In this document: positions 1-10,829 of the stretch, one piece after another
Position numbering within the stretch: position 1 is the first letter of the stretch
How the letters are laid out: the number at the start of each line of letters is the position of its first letter
From: Elmis aenea
Lineage: Eukaryota > Arthropoda > Insecta > Coleoptera > Elmidae
Direction of reading: 5' to 3'
DNA: 64,000 nucleotides
Assembly (NCBI GenBank): GCA_947652605.1
Contig: OX393577.1
Span: forward strand, 65,434,108-65,498,107
The notes under the pieces: generated by a model
The model's database searches: none
Told to the model about the DNA's origin: nothing
The model's input: the letters and a program-made list of their open reading frames with translations, nothing else
Made by a program: the position numbers and the translations under genes

Positions 1-1737
1 TATGAAGATGCTTTCAATGGCTTATCAAAGCTGTATACGTTACAAATGTCTAATAACAGTGTAAAAGTTGTGAATAGCGATGGTTCAGTGCAGTATACAG
101 AAGAATTATTTAACAAGTTGATGATTTCTTTACCCGGCTTATCCACGTTTGAGTTATTTGGCAAGAAAGGGCAAAATTTACCTCTTAACAATTTTCAAAA
201 ATTCACTTCTGAATTTAAGCTTTCCATACAAAATTACAACTTGAATCTCCATAAAGATGCTTTCGCAGGATTTAACGTTTTATTTTTGTCTCTACAATTT
301 AATAACGTAACTGAACTTCAAACAGAATTTGACAGTAGTACGCTTGAAATTCTAGAGTTAGATAAAAACAACATTACAAGCGTTAATCGAAACTGTTTTA
401 GAAAAATCCCACGGTTGTATTTTCTGTCTTTGGCTGATAACAATCTGAAGAATTTGCCTTTATATTTATTTGAAAATAATAGTAAAATATCGTTAGTTGA
501 TGTTAGTAACAACAGCATTACAGAAATAGATGGGCGTGTGTTTAATTTGCCACCAAATAATAGCTTGGATATTTTAAAATTAATAGGCAACAAAATTGAA
601 TATTTGAACTGCACAGTGTTAAAAAATTTAACTAACTTGAGATCGTTAATGTTAAGTGAAAATAAATTGAAACAATTACCTGATTGTTTGTTTAGCAATC
701 TAAAGGGATTGAAAAATTTGTATCTGGATAACAACCGCATTGAGAATTTAACGGTACATATTTTTGAAAATAACACCCAGATTACAGATCTTACTTTTGC
801 GAATAATAGCTTACGAGAATTAAGCAGGGATTATTTTAAAAACTTGCGTTCACTTCTTGGAGTTGATTTTTCCGGGAACATGATAAGCATCTTGCCCGAC
901 TCCCTATTTGAAAATAACTCCCTTATTCAAACGATTAACCTAGCAAACAACACAATCAAACAAATTCAAAAGGACGCGTTCAAAGGCCTAGGAACCCTTT
1001 TCTACCTAAAGTTGTCCAATAACAGTATAGAAAATCTTGACGAGGCTGTTTTTCACGGTTGTAATCGCCTCATTTACTTGTATTTGGAAAACAATGCCTT
1101 AACCCGTCTGGAAAAAGGCACGTTCTCCACTCTGGACCATCTAGAATATCTACATTTATCACAAAATCAAATTTCTTACGTGTCATTCGGCATTTTTCAA
1201 AATTTATCAGGACTGGATTCCTTGCATTTGGAAGCAAATCGTTTGACAATAATCGAAAGTGATTTTTTCGCGGGTTTATCAAAGTTGCGCTTTTTGTTTC
1301 TCAACAACAACCAGATAAAACAATTGAATGCCGGCGGTTTTCGTGGATTGATGTGCTTGAAAACGTTGGATTTATCCCACAACCACGTAAATGTGATGGA
1401 AAACGACGCATTTATCGGTCTCACGAGCTTAAATGTTTTGAATCTGTCTCAAAATTCCGTGGAGCACTTAAATGATAACATGTTTAGGCCTTTACGTGCC
1501 CTTAAATATTTGTATCTGAAAAATAATGACATTAATAAATTATCGGCGAATGTTTTCACTCGGTTGATCAACTTAAACCATTTGGACTTATCGTTCAATA
1601 ATTTATCTCTTAGAGAAACTGATGTTTTCGACGGCTTATATGCACTCGAAGAAGTTAATTTATTTAAAAATAATTTTGAATCATTGACAATGAATAAATT
1701 AGCATTAAAGTATCCAGATATTCTTTTTACGCCTTAA
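1..1737 (+). CDS. Leucine-rich-repeat protein, 5'-truncated by the window edge
   Basis: The open frame runs in from base 1 (reading YEDAFNGLSKLY) and stops at TAA 1735-1737. The ATG at 46 is internal, so the true start lies outside. About 20 tandem leucine-rich repeats of ~24 residues are visible with the pattern LxxLxLxxNxIxxLxxxxF, for example LEYLHLSQNQISYVSFGIF. Many NxS/T sequons suggest a secreted, glycosylated protein. After the last repeat the chain ends with LALKYPDILFTP: there is no cysteine-capped LRR C-terminus, transmembrane segment, TIR domain or GPI-type tail, so it is not a Toll receptor. The family acts in extracellular recognition or adhesion; no specific ligand can be inferred. 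No intron is visible in the window part. It converges with the minus-strand protease homologue about 500 bp downstream. Confidence 0.9.
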   Translation, partial: YEDAFNGLSKLYTLQMSNNSVKVVNSDGSVQYTEELFNKLMISLPGLSTFELFGKKGQNLPLNNFQKFTSEFKLSIQNYNLNLHKDAFAGFNVLFLSLQFNNVTELQTEFDSSTLEILELDKNNITSVNRNCFRKIPRLYFLSLADNNLKNLPLYLFENNSKISLVDVSNNSITEIDGRVFNLPPNNSLDILKLIGNKIEYLNCTVLKNLTNLRSLMLSENKLKQLPDCLFSNLKGLKNLYLDNNRIENLTVHIFENNTQITDLTFANNSLRELSRDYFKNLRSLLGVDFSGNMISILPDSLFENNSLIQTINLANNTIKQIQKDAFKGLGTLFYLKLSNNSIENLDEAVFHGCNRLIYLYLENNALTRLEKGTFSTLDHLEYLHLSQNQISYVSFGIFQNLSGLDSLHLEANRLTIIESDFFAGLSKLRFLFLNNNQIKQLNAGGFRGLMCLKTLDLSHNHVNVMENDAFIGLTSLNVLNLSQNSVEHLNDNMFRPLRALKYLYLKNNDINKLSANVFTRLINLNHLDLSFNNLSLRETDVFDGLYALEEVNLFKNNFESLTMNKLALKYPDILFTP

Positions 1738-2027
1738 AGCATTTTATTTTTACTTATTATAGTAAAATACGTATAATCAAATAGTTTGAATTAGAAATTC
1801 CTTATCTCTTCTCATAAAAATCTCTTGCAAAAATACCAGACCATTTTTAAAACTCTTATATTTTCCTCAATCCCAATTCTATTTACTTATTTCCTGTATG
1901 CAGCTGTGGTAGAACACCCATACAAAAAATATAATTTATATTAATTCATAAATAATCACATCAAATAATTTAAGTATTTTGTAAACATGCCAATGTTTTT
2001 AAAAAAGTGATTCTGTTCTTGTTTATT

Positions 2028-2033
2028 AATAAA
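2028..2033 (+). terminator. Possible poly(A) signal of the LRR gene
   Basis: AATAAA lies about 290 bp after the LRR stop codon, in AT-rich DNA before the convergent gene. It is a plausible cleavage/polyadenylation signal but the motif is common in such DNA. Confidence 0.35.
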
Positions 2034-2148
2034 GCTTTAGACTCTTTTTAAACTGACGTTTCTTAGCAAGAGACATCTTCAGGGTATATAACACACTTAA
2101 TGAGTGGTCGTATCGCATGAAGAGGTCCTTTGCAACGGAAACGGAACT

Positions 2149-2154
2149 TTTATT
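2149..2154 (-). terminator. Possible poly(A) signal of the protease homologue
   Basis: AATAAA on the minus strand lies about 80 bp after the stop codon of the last exon, the usual spacing for an insect 3' UTR. Confidence 0.45.
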
Positions 2155-2234
2155 CAGAAATCATCAGAAGACGTTGTTTACAACCTTAAACTAAAAATTT
2201 AAAGTCAATTCGAATGTAGGAAACAATAAATGGA

Positions 2235-5200
2235 CTAAGAAATACTGCCTAGAATCCAATCAAAATAACTAACTACTTTAACATGCACACCAATAACCGG
2301 ACTGTTGCACTGTGAGCTATACTCATATTCGCTGCGATTTATAGAAATAATTCCCATCAGAAACCATTGGCTTTTCTTGTTTTTATGCATAATAGGTCCA
2401 CCCTCATCATTGGTACAGTAACCATTCTTTATACTCCTGGTACAAATGTTAGAATCCGTTATGACTTTGAAGTGTTGCTTATATTTTTCCCTCCAGATAA
2501 TTTTGCAATCAACATTATCAATTACTTGTAGATTGACTTGTTTTTTTATGCCTTCCACCCTCTACAAAAAGAAAAGATTCTTTAGGTTGACCACTCGCCA
2601 TACTGATATTACATGTAGTGTTATTTTGAAGCAGCTAAACTCAAAAAAAATGGAAAATCATCTTTATCAGAAAAAGACATTGAGTAATAACTGCCAGCAA
2701 AAAAAACTTTAGTTTTTTTGCGTTTTTACTGTATAAAAATATCAGATACGCGTCAAAAGACTTCAGTGGGCACTCGGCCTTAATCATATATTTTTAAAAA
2801 TTGTAACTTACATTGCCAGGAGCATGAAAAAAAGTATTGGGTGTAGTCCATCCAGTTGTATATAAAATTTGTGGAGGTTCTGTAAAGCTGTTTTCTGAAG
2901 TCGGAAGACATATGGGTCTTATATATTCTGAAACAGGAAATAACCAATATTTTTTATACTGTAGCATTGTATTTTTAAAACTAACGTCGTTTATTTGTGC
3001 TTTTATTGGCAGTTACTTTTTTTAAAACTAGTAAGGCAAGTTTAATCAAATAATTATGAAACGAAAAGATTTTACCTACAAATGACTTTCGCCATATGTG
3101 TATGACTTGGTAAACGTAATATTTTGCAATTTAAAAACTTTTAATAATAATTTCTTAAGGTAGCCATACACGTGCAGGAAATGTTAGTTTTTTGGTCCAC
3201 CCTCAAGTAATTATAAAAGTCTTCTGGGGAAACATCCAATTCTGAAGGAAGATTTGTGTGGGAATGCTTTATTATCCTTAGCAGCCATTCCTTGCACCAT
3301 GCATACACTTCTTACTGTGCGCTTTTCTTTGCGAGTTGACATGCAATTTGCCGCGATCAGGCAACCGACATCCGTCAAAATATCGTCATCTGTAAATGCC
3401 ATGACTTGTAGTCAAGAACTGACGTAAAAACTAGTATTTTCCGCGCCGTGTATGTGTGAGGGTTCGATTGAGCATATCCTCAACGAAATGCTGCAGACTT
3501 TTTTCTTGAGGATTTCCTGCACGTGTATGGCTACCTTTATACGATGACGAAGATAGAAACTAGGACCAGGAGGAAAAAGATTATTGTGTGGGCTACCTGT
3601 AACCTTTCTTTTATAATTAAAAACTGATGTGTTGCAAAAATAATACCTGTATATTCCACAAGTTTGCTCAGCTTCACCAAAGCAATATTGTGTATAAGAT
3701 TGTTAACATCGAATAGAGGATGAGGAATTACTTTTTCGACGCGTATACTCGTAACAGGATCGTTGCAGTACTCCAAAAATACCGAATCCTTGCACACTCT
3801 TTTTCTCTCTGCACTGTACACACCAAGATTCGCGTATATTCTAAAACGCATCAACATTATCCGAGACGCTAAAAACAATTATTGGGAGGTATCTTACATT
3901 TTGAAGTTTTTGTAGTAGTAACAGTTGGCCGCGGTCAGGACGTACCGTTTCGAAATTAACGAACCTGTACAACCCGTTGCGTTGTTGTCGACTAGTTGAC
4001 TTTGGTAAAGAATGAACAGAACAAGCCATGGATACTCGTCCAAGTCTGTGCTGTTTCCTGGTTGATACTCGTAGCGGTCATCAACGTGTTGAAAACCGCA
4101 AATCCGTTTAGAAGGTAAACGGGTTGTACTCCTACCGGATGTGCGAGTCGTTGAAACGATCGTAGGAGGCTCTGTACTCATCGGAGAGTTATCTACTAGG
4201 CTTGGGGATGGAATCGTCGAATTGAATTGCGAATCTTGCGTTTTTTCCGTTTCTGCTCCTAGGGTTGTCAGTTGAGGCTGACGTACTGATGACGCAATGG
4301 GTTTTGAGGATGTGTTTTTACCAAAATTGTTTGCGATATGACCAATATAATATTCGATTTGTAAATTTGATCGATTAGCACTTGCTTCCGTTGTAGTTTC
4401 TTTCATTGTAAAATAAATTTGGGACTTCGATGTGTGTGTAGAGGTTGTAGATGGAATTTTTCCTGTAGAGGCTGCGTAAGTAGTTGTTGATGGTAATTTC
4501 TCTGTGGATGTTGAGTGGGTCGTTGCAGAGAGACTCGATAAAAATTTATTTGACTCCGAAGCTGTATCTAATTCATCCAGACTTTGATTCATAACGAAAT
4601 GGGAAAACGTTTGTACAACAACACGTCTGCTTATATTAAACGCCCACGTGTTCACCAGTATCTCCTTTTTCCCTTCGTTCACGACGATTTGCTGGGTGAA
4701 ATTCGGCGACTGTTCCTCAAGAATCGTTTGATCGCTTAAATAAACCCTCGAATGTTCATTTCTAGAAACCGTTTTGCAACAAATTAGGTGCTCATTTCTT
4801 GTATTATCGTAACTGCACGATGAGTGTTTGATGAAAGACACCGATGACTTGTTTTTAGCTGCAATTGCTTTTAGTAGCGAAGGACATTCAAAAAGGGGCG
4901 TGCACTCTCCGTATTCACCATCAGGCGTAAAACACGTTTCTATAAATAAAACGAATAAAATACATGTCGATATGAGAACATACATATATCGAGTTTATGG
5001 GGCAATAATATTTTATTGTGGGTATATTTTTTATTACTCGCAAAAGCACCCCCTCCCCTTACATGTTAGGTAATTGATATTACTAACAATAACTATAAGC
5101 AGTGCTTTAAACCTTTTAGCTTTATAATGAAACCAACACTTTATCGTCATACATACTTGGTATAACATTTAACATGGGAAAAGTATTTTTTACGGAGTAT

Positions 5201-5503
5201 ATTGTATTAATATATTAAATTAGGCAAAAGATCTTTGAATAAACTTTGTTGTTAAATAGAGAAGCCCACTATTTAACACAGCAAATATAAATTATGAAGA
5301 ATCGGTAGAGTTTGAAGCATTGAAAAATTTAAATAACGCTGTTTAGATATTCTTAGTAAACATTGGCAGTTTAAAATAAAGATTACCTCACTGTTTTTCC
5401 CAATTTTAGTTTAAAAATATGTTTAATACTTACCATCAGCGGTTGAAGGACAAGTACACAAAATATTAACAAATATGGAAGCAAAAAACGACACTGACTT
5501 CAT
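2235..5503 (-). CDS. Clip-domain serine protease homologue (catalytically dead SPH), five exons
   Basis: Exons on the minus strand: 5434-5503, 3898-4939, 3647-3840, 2812-2927, 2235-2561. Every junction has GT/AG and matching phase, giving 582 residues. Exon 1 encodes a signal peptide (MKSVSFFASIFVNILCT). Residues 26 to about 80 form a clip domain with six Cys spaced C-x9-C-x5-C-x22-C-x11-CC. A Ser/Thr-rich linker (about 80-300) follows, then a chymotrypsin-fold domain beginning near ICGFQHVDDR and EYPWLVLF. The catalytic positions are replaced: AANC (Asn362 for His57), NIALVKL (Asn422 for Asp102) and TNDEGGP (Glu527 for Ser195). The Asp189 pocket position is Gly521. Fold landmarks YIRPICLP, TTGW and YFDWI are kept. 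Clip SPHs of insects act in haemolymph as cofactors in prophenoloxidase or Toll cascades; that role here is inference. The third intron carries a Harbinger-type insertion. Confidence 0.9.
3158..3536 (-). mobile_element. PIF/Harbinger-type deletion derivative inside an SPH intron
   Basis: A 379-bp element has 25-bp perfect terminal inverted repeats beginning AGGTAGCCATACACGTGCAG, flanked by a TTA on each side (3155-3157 and 3537-3539), the target duplication typical of PIF/Harbinger. On the minus strand a fragment starting MAFTDDDILTDVG leads, after a frameshift, into WCKEWLLR and PEDFYNYLRVDQ. This resembles the N-terminal region of Harbinger transposases (WVRPWLLR and FRNFLRM style). The DDE domain is absent. 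It sits in the intron between the exons at 3647-3840 and 2812-2927 and points the same way as the host gene. Confidence 0.7.
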
Positions 5504-5670
5504 AGTATTGCACAAAACTACAGTGCTAAAACAATAAAATTGTTTGAAGTTTAATAATGCAGCGATTGATGCGCTCCGTGTACCGTTCAGCTTGGTCGAC
5601 TCTGCTAATTTTATTTAAATGCCTTGGAATAATTAAAAAAACGTAAAAAAGGAATGTTAGGGTATGTAAA
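5504..5670. other. Upstream region of the protease homologue
   Basis: This is the presumed promoter/5' UTR side of the minus-strand gene. I see no clear TATA box or NF-kappaB-like site. An open frame across 5526-5780 runs through the neighbouring MITE and is not considered a gene. Confidence 0.4.
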
Positions 5671-5875
5671 GCCGGGTCCAGATTTGCGAGCAAAGTGGGA
5701 ACCGAACATAGCGCAGCTACCATTTCAGCGACCCTGCCTCTTAGTAGTTTAACACGACCACAGGTTCGCGAGTGCAACAAAACCGGTCAGCCAAGTGTTG
5801 GTATTTAGCAGGCTCGCTAAAATGATGGATGCGCTAGGTTCGGTTCCCACTTTTGTTCGGAAATCTGGAAGCGGC
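5671..5875. mobile_element. Short inverted-repeat element (MITE-like)
   Basis: Arms at 5671-5737 and 5807-5875 are inverted copies sharing AGTGGGAACCGAAC, GCGC and the outer GCCG, with about 80% identity and a ~70-bp loop. It lies about 170 bp upstream of the protease homologue start codon. No coding capacity and no obvious target duplication. Confidence 0.6.
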
Positions 5876-6430
5876 TTAACGTGTGTCAATTAATTAAGTT
5901 TTTCGCTTAAATTTTAAAACATTTGCGGTGAATTCGTTTCTGTTTTAATTTCCCTACCATTTCGAGTTTAAAAAAAAAATTTAAACAAATCCCTATTAGT
6001 TTACCTCATTTTTTGTAATGTAAATACCAAATACCTCATTTCATCGTATGCTTTAAGGGATTGTAAAAGTTCATCGCGTTGATTTGAGTGGTAAACTTTG
6101 AAAATAAGCAAATGAAAACTCCGTGAATTCTACCTGTATTAACGAATTTACCTGCGCTGCGAAGGTTTCGCCATGCAATGATACGTATTGGAAACAAATG
6201 TGTTTGGCTCTTTGCAAACAGAGGGCGTCGCTACCATTGTTTCCCGAAGTTTTCCGGAAAAGCTATTAAAGTGATCGAGATAGGTTTCTTCTATTTGATA
6301 AACAATATTATATGTAATTAACCCATTAAAGGTAATACATGGTTCACAAAATTATTGATTATTTGTAATATCAAATTGCATAAATTATCATCTTAGCTTT
6401 TAATTTATTAAATGTTATTTTGTTGTAATA
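5876..6430. other. AT-rich DNA, no feature recognised
   Basis: No convincing open frame, RNA gene or repeat was seen here. Confidence 0.4.
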
Positions 6431-6433
6431 ATT

Positions 6434-6540
6434 GTTTTTTTTTTTAAATTTAAACCCCAATTTAGTTTGTAACAATGCAATCTGGTCTTTGAGACCAATA
6501 AGCATATGTCCATACAGGCTTTAAAATTTGCCTGTATTTT
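6434..6540 (-). repeat. 3' tail of a jockey-like retroelement
   Basis: Read on the minus strand it matches the tail of the element ending at 10829 (GCTTATTGGTCTC, ACCAGATTGCA, then GGGGTTTAAA and a poly(A) that is the T-run near 6434). No coding part is attached. Confidence 0.65.
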
Positions 6541-7596
6541 GTGATTATGATTATCATATGATTTGTTATAAATCGTTTTATGTAGTTTAATTAAAAATTG
6601 ATGGACATTGAATACAATTTTAAGAAGTAATTTTTAGAACTTCTTTCAATGTTTTTGTACATAAAAAAAAGCAAAAGCTTGAATCCGTAAAAGTATTGTA
6701 CGAACTTGTGAAAATTTAGTTTCCAAGATCATATTAAATATTAAGAACAAATTGTTGAAGAATTTTGTGCAGTTTTATAATTTTGAAGCTAATTGTAAGT
6801 TAATTTAAGAATTATTCTGTTAAACCTACAGTGATGATAATAAGATTTAAAAAATAATAACACTAAAGATAGGACGTAGTCTTTTTCCTTACTTCTTCAT
6901 TTTTACCACTATTTGTTAATAATTTGATTTTTAAATATTGCATGTAAATTTTTTTGTATTAAAAAGATTTTGTTAGGATGTGCCGTGTGCTGATCAAATC
7001 AATAAAGTTTTTGTTTGAGGTTAAACAAAGCGTTTATATGCTAACAATGAATTCTCTCAATCAGCATAAATCTATTTACTTGGTTGAAAAGTTTTAAATC
7101 AATTCAGTTTGATAAACAGTTCGTTATGTATGGCATACAAAACCAAAAACTTGAAATTTGATTAAAAATATATTAAAATTCTGCTTTTAAAAGCGAGTAA
7201 AACATCATTCTGTGAAAAATTATGTGTATTTATTTCAATTATAATTAATCATCCGAAATTTTCTACCGATTTTTTGTTTTAAAGCAGCTTATATAATTTA
7301 CGTTTTGATATATCTTTCGTTTGTGTGACAATCTTGGTTCCCGGGTTTGAAACCACGTCTTCTTTGGTTGGTTTTTTGGTTTGGTTTGGTTTGGTTGGTT
7401 GACGTTACGATGGCTCATATGCTGAAAAATTTGTCGTTTTTAAGTGTCTCAGAAAGTTAACAACGGTGTTAAATTGTGATAAATTATTGTCATCAGTTTC
7501 TATCTTAAAATTTAAATTTCAAAAGGATGAATCTATGCATCTTACAATTGTTTGGTTATATTAAACAAATATTTTCAAATTTTTAGTTTTAGTTAA
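6541..7596. other. AT-rich DNA with a TTGGT microsatellite
   Basis: Imperfect TTGGT/TTTGGT repeats occupy about 7363-7401. The rest shows no recognisable gene. Confidence 0.5.
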
Positions 7597-8045
7597 AGTT
7601 ATAGGTTCGTTCCAACAAACCGGTTAAAACCAATTCATGAGTTAGTACATGAACTGGTTTATTCGCATGCGTCGCATTGTCGAATTCAGAATAAAATGCT
7701 CTACAAATTGGCGTAAAACCAGATATAGCGTCAATAAGAAAAAATTGACCTGATTATGGCTTTAAAAAAAGCGAAAGGTCGGATGGAAAATATAATTGGG
7801 GAATTTGATTCTTTTTTAGAGAAATGAAATTCGACATCAAATGAAAAAGTTACGGGCAAAAAACAAAAATCCACTTTGTTACTTTTTTCCCTATATCTCA
7901 AAAACTAAAAGATCTAGATAAGTTCTGTTTGCTTCTAATTATTAAACACCTGAATATACAACTTTGCGTCAATTTAACCGAAGTCATAACTCCTACCGTT
8001 TACGAGATCCCCATAGTGGCCCCTTGAAAAACGACCCTGTATGTA
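7597..8045. repeat. Probable non-autonomous transposon relic
   Basis: The left part has an internal inverted repeat (AAACCGGTTAAAACCAATTC against TGAACTGGTTT). The right end reads GACCCTGTATGTA, like the CCCTGTA ends of other TA-flanked elements in this window. No transposase is present. The boundaries are approximate. Confidence 0.35.
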
Positions 8046-9474
8046 CTATGTACCCATCTTAATGTTTTGGAGGGTAAGGGAAAGGGAAAATTAATTTTAG
8101 AATTGTCGCTTTCGTAATTAATACTTTCGGGTAACCTTTTAAAGCACTCTGTTTTTATTTAAACAATATATTGACTCACGATACGATAGTGACATATTTC
8201 CAAATATTATTTATTACCTTTTTTAACATTTGTTTAAATAGATGAATTTTTTATTCAAGTATGATAAAACTGAAAGTAATTGAGTGCTATCATCTGATCA
8301 ACAGATGTGGATTATTGATCAGTTCACCATATTTACATTACAATATTATTGTATCTGAATTTGATATCAGGCGGTGTTGCTTTTTCATTAAAGTACAGTT
8401 GCTACAAAATACGGAGAATACGCAGGTAAATATGTATTGGGAATATTAAACATGTATTGGAATATTATTTACATGTAATAAATAAAGTGTTTAAATTGGT
8501 AAATTTGAAATTTGCTATGGCAAAATGAAATGAACTGATTTAAATGAACATACAGTAGCAAATCAATTTAAAAAAGTGGTTAGCTAATAAAACAAATTCA
8601 ATTTTTTTAAGTTTTTTATACCAACGTACATTTAATGAAAAATCGTTATTTTTTTATTTATTTTTGGTACCATCAGCATCTTCATCATAATAAATACAAT
8701 TCACATTTTACATCACTATAAAAAGCAATTATAAAACATTTTTTAATCAATGAAGTCGTTCATACTTTAGGTAATCGCACAATTCCAAAGTTCTGTTTGC
8801 CATTTGCTGCCCTTCACAACTTTAACCGTAATGATTTGATTAAAATATGATATTCAACAGGGCGTAATCGATTAAGTTCATAAATAATTCCGAAATATTA
8901 AATTGTCATTAGCATTCCTGGCTGCTGGTTTTAGAGATCAATAAATCGGGTACTAATCGTGTTAACTTCTGGGTCTCAATTCGACGTATTGTTTTCAAAT
9001 TAATCTTTGTCTTAATAATCGTTAAAGCCGTTACACACAGATAATTAAGTCGTTTTATCACCTTTTAAGACTAAGCTAACCCCATTAAACACCTGACCAA
9101 AGCTCTTTTACAAGCTTTTTATGATCATTCAGTTTTATAGCCGACCAATTCAGCATGAGCTGGTACCAAGTTCGATTTTTATGTGTTGTATTGGAGTCCC
9201 ATTACTTACAATAATAAATACAAAACAAAAATTTAAGGCATTTATACAGAACGAAACAACTGAAAAGTTAAAACAAAACAATATTGATAAAACAAAACAC
9301 AAATAGCATGAACGTGCATAATACTTGCATACAGGCTGTAAGCAATTTACTTAAATACATGATACAAAAGTGTAAATTCATTGAAATGTAGGTACCTTAT
9401 CCAAGATGTACCTAATTTAAAACTATTGTTAATGTACAAACTCAAGATCACAGCTAAACCACCGCGCTCATTGT
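8046..9474. other. No gene recognised
   Basis: AT-rich sequence. A short direct duplication around ATGTATTGG occurs near 8431-8465. Open frames are short and look like chance. Confidence 0.4.
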
Positions 9475-10829
9475 TTTTAAACCTCTCTTATATCTTGCCA
9501 TTGCCATTGCTCATTATTGCCTATTATTTCGAAACTGTTGGAAAGGCTGTTGCTCAAAAGAATGAACTAATCTCCTCTCATCAATTTGGATTTAGAAATA
9601 AACATTCAACTATTGACCAGGTACACAGAATTACGAATGTCGTAGAAAAAGCCCTAGAAGAAAATAAAAGTTTGTTCTGCCATCTTTCTAGACGTAGCGC
9701 AGGCTTTCGATAAAGTGGCATGATGGTTTAAATTATAAGCTAAGATCGCTTCTCCCAAAACAATACTCCCAAATTCTTCAGTCCTATATCTCTGAGAGAC
9801 AATTCAGAATAAAGCCAGAAAAATCTTATTCAGAACTTAAAGAAATTAAAGCAGGAGTTCCACAAGGAAGCGTACTAGGTCCGGTCCTATAACTATTGTA
9901 TGTATACCTGTTCCAAAGTTAGAAAACAATACTACAGCGACCTTTGCCGACGACACGGCTATTTTAGCAGTAGGAAGAAACAATTTAGAATCATCCGAGA
10001 AATTACAAGCAGCTGCCAATCAGATCAACAACTGGACAAAAACATGGCGTATAAAGTTAAATGAAACTAAGTACATGTCAATTTTACCAACAAGAGAATT
10101 GAACATGTACCAATCAACTTAAATAATAAACAAATTCCATACTCCAACACAGCAAAATACTTAGGTATTACACTGGACGCTAAGCTACGCTGGAAGGCTC
10201 ATGTCAAGAAAAAAAGGAAAGAAATAATTATCTAATTTTAAAAAAATGTACTGGCTAATCGGGAGGAATTCCTCTCTGTTCCTACATTATAAACTTTTGC
10301 TTTACAAGCAAATTTTAAAACCTGTATGGACATATGGAATACAGCAATGGGGATGCACCAAACAGAGTAATATTTAGATCATCCAGAGATTCCAGAACGA
10401 AACACCGAGAAAGATCGCTGATGCACCTTGGTATTGCAGAAATAGTGACATACAGCGGGACCTCAACATGGACACTGTAACCGACACAATTAAGAAGTTT
10501 GCCAAAAGCAACAAAGAAAGGCTCCATCAGCATGTAAACGTCGAGGCGATCCAGCCCCTGGACGCTACAGGATTAGTTAGAAGACTCAAAAGGGTTAAAC
10601 CTTTTGAGTTAGTTTAAGTACAAGTTTAAAAGCAGAGACTGTGCGGTAGTATGCACGTTAATAATTAGTGTACTTATATTATATTAGCAAACTAAGGACT
10701 ACTATTGGGGTAAACCTTAGACTAAGTTTGAACATTATTAATTTAGGGTAGAATTAAACTGCTTATTGGTCTCAAAAACCAGATTGCAGTGCCATAAACT
10801 CTACTAGGGTTTACATTTTTAAAAAAAAT
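9475..10829 (+). pseudogene. Jockey-like non-LTR retrotransposon, broken reverse transcriptase and 3' tail
   Basis: Reverse-transcriptase blocks appear in order across several frames: HQFGFRNKHSTIDQV (about 9580), DVAQAFDKVWHD (9690-9725), AGVPQGSVLGPVL (9850-9890), the catalytic TFADDTAIL (9940-9966) and KYLGITLDAKLRWKAHV (10155-10210). C-terminal jockey-type sequence follows (RNSSLFLHYKLLLYKQ and a PWYCRNSDIQRDL segment), then a 3' UTR with GCTTATTGGTCTC and an A-rich tail at 10820-10829. Several frameshifts and stops make it dead, and the endonuclease and ORF1 parts are missing: a typical 5'-truncated insertion. Confidence 0.85.

Noticed and set aside
318..1424. Minus-strand frames inside the LRR gene
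   Set aside because: They are antisense shadows of a clear repeat protein.
2050..2095. GACGTTTCTTAGCAAGAGACAT-like phrase after the LRR gene
   Set aside because: It reminded me of a common arthropod repeat, but no second copy or boundary was found in this window.
2446..3025. Plus-strand frames at 2446-2712 and 2837-3025
   Set aside because: They are antisense to the last two SPH exons, whose minus-strand reading matches the protease fold.
3841..4029. Alternative acceptor giving frame ...VSDNVDAF at the SPH exon 2/3 border
   Set aside because: It leads to an immediate stop; the acceptor 22 bp further keeps phase and restores the protease alignment.
5526..5780. 84-codon minus frame upstream of the SPH gene
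   Set aside because: It runs through one arm of the inverted-repeat element and has no motif.
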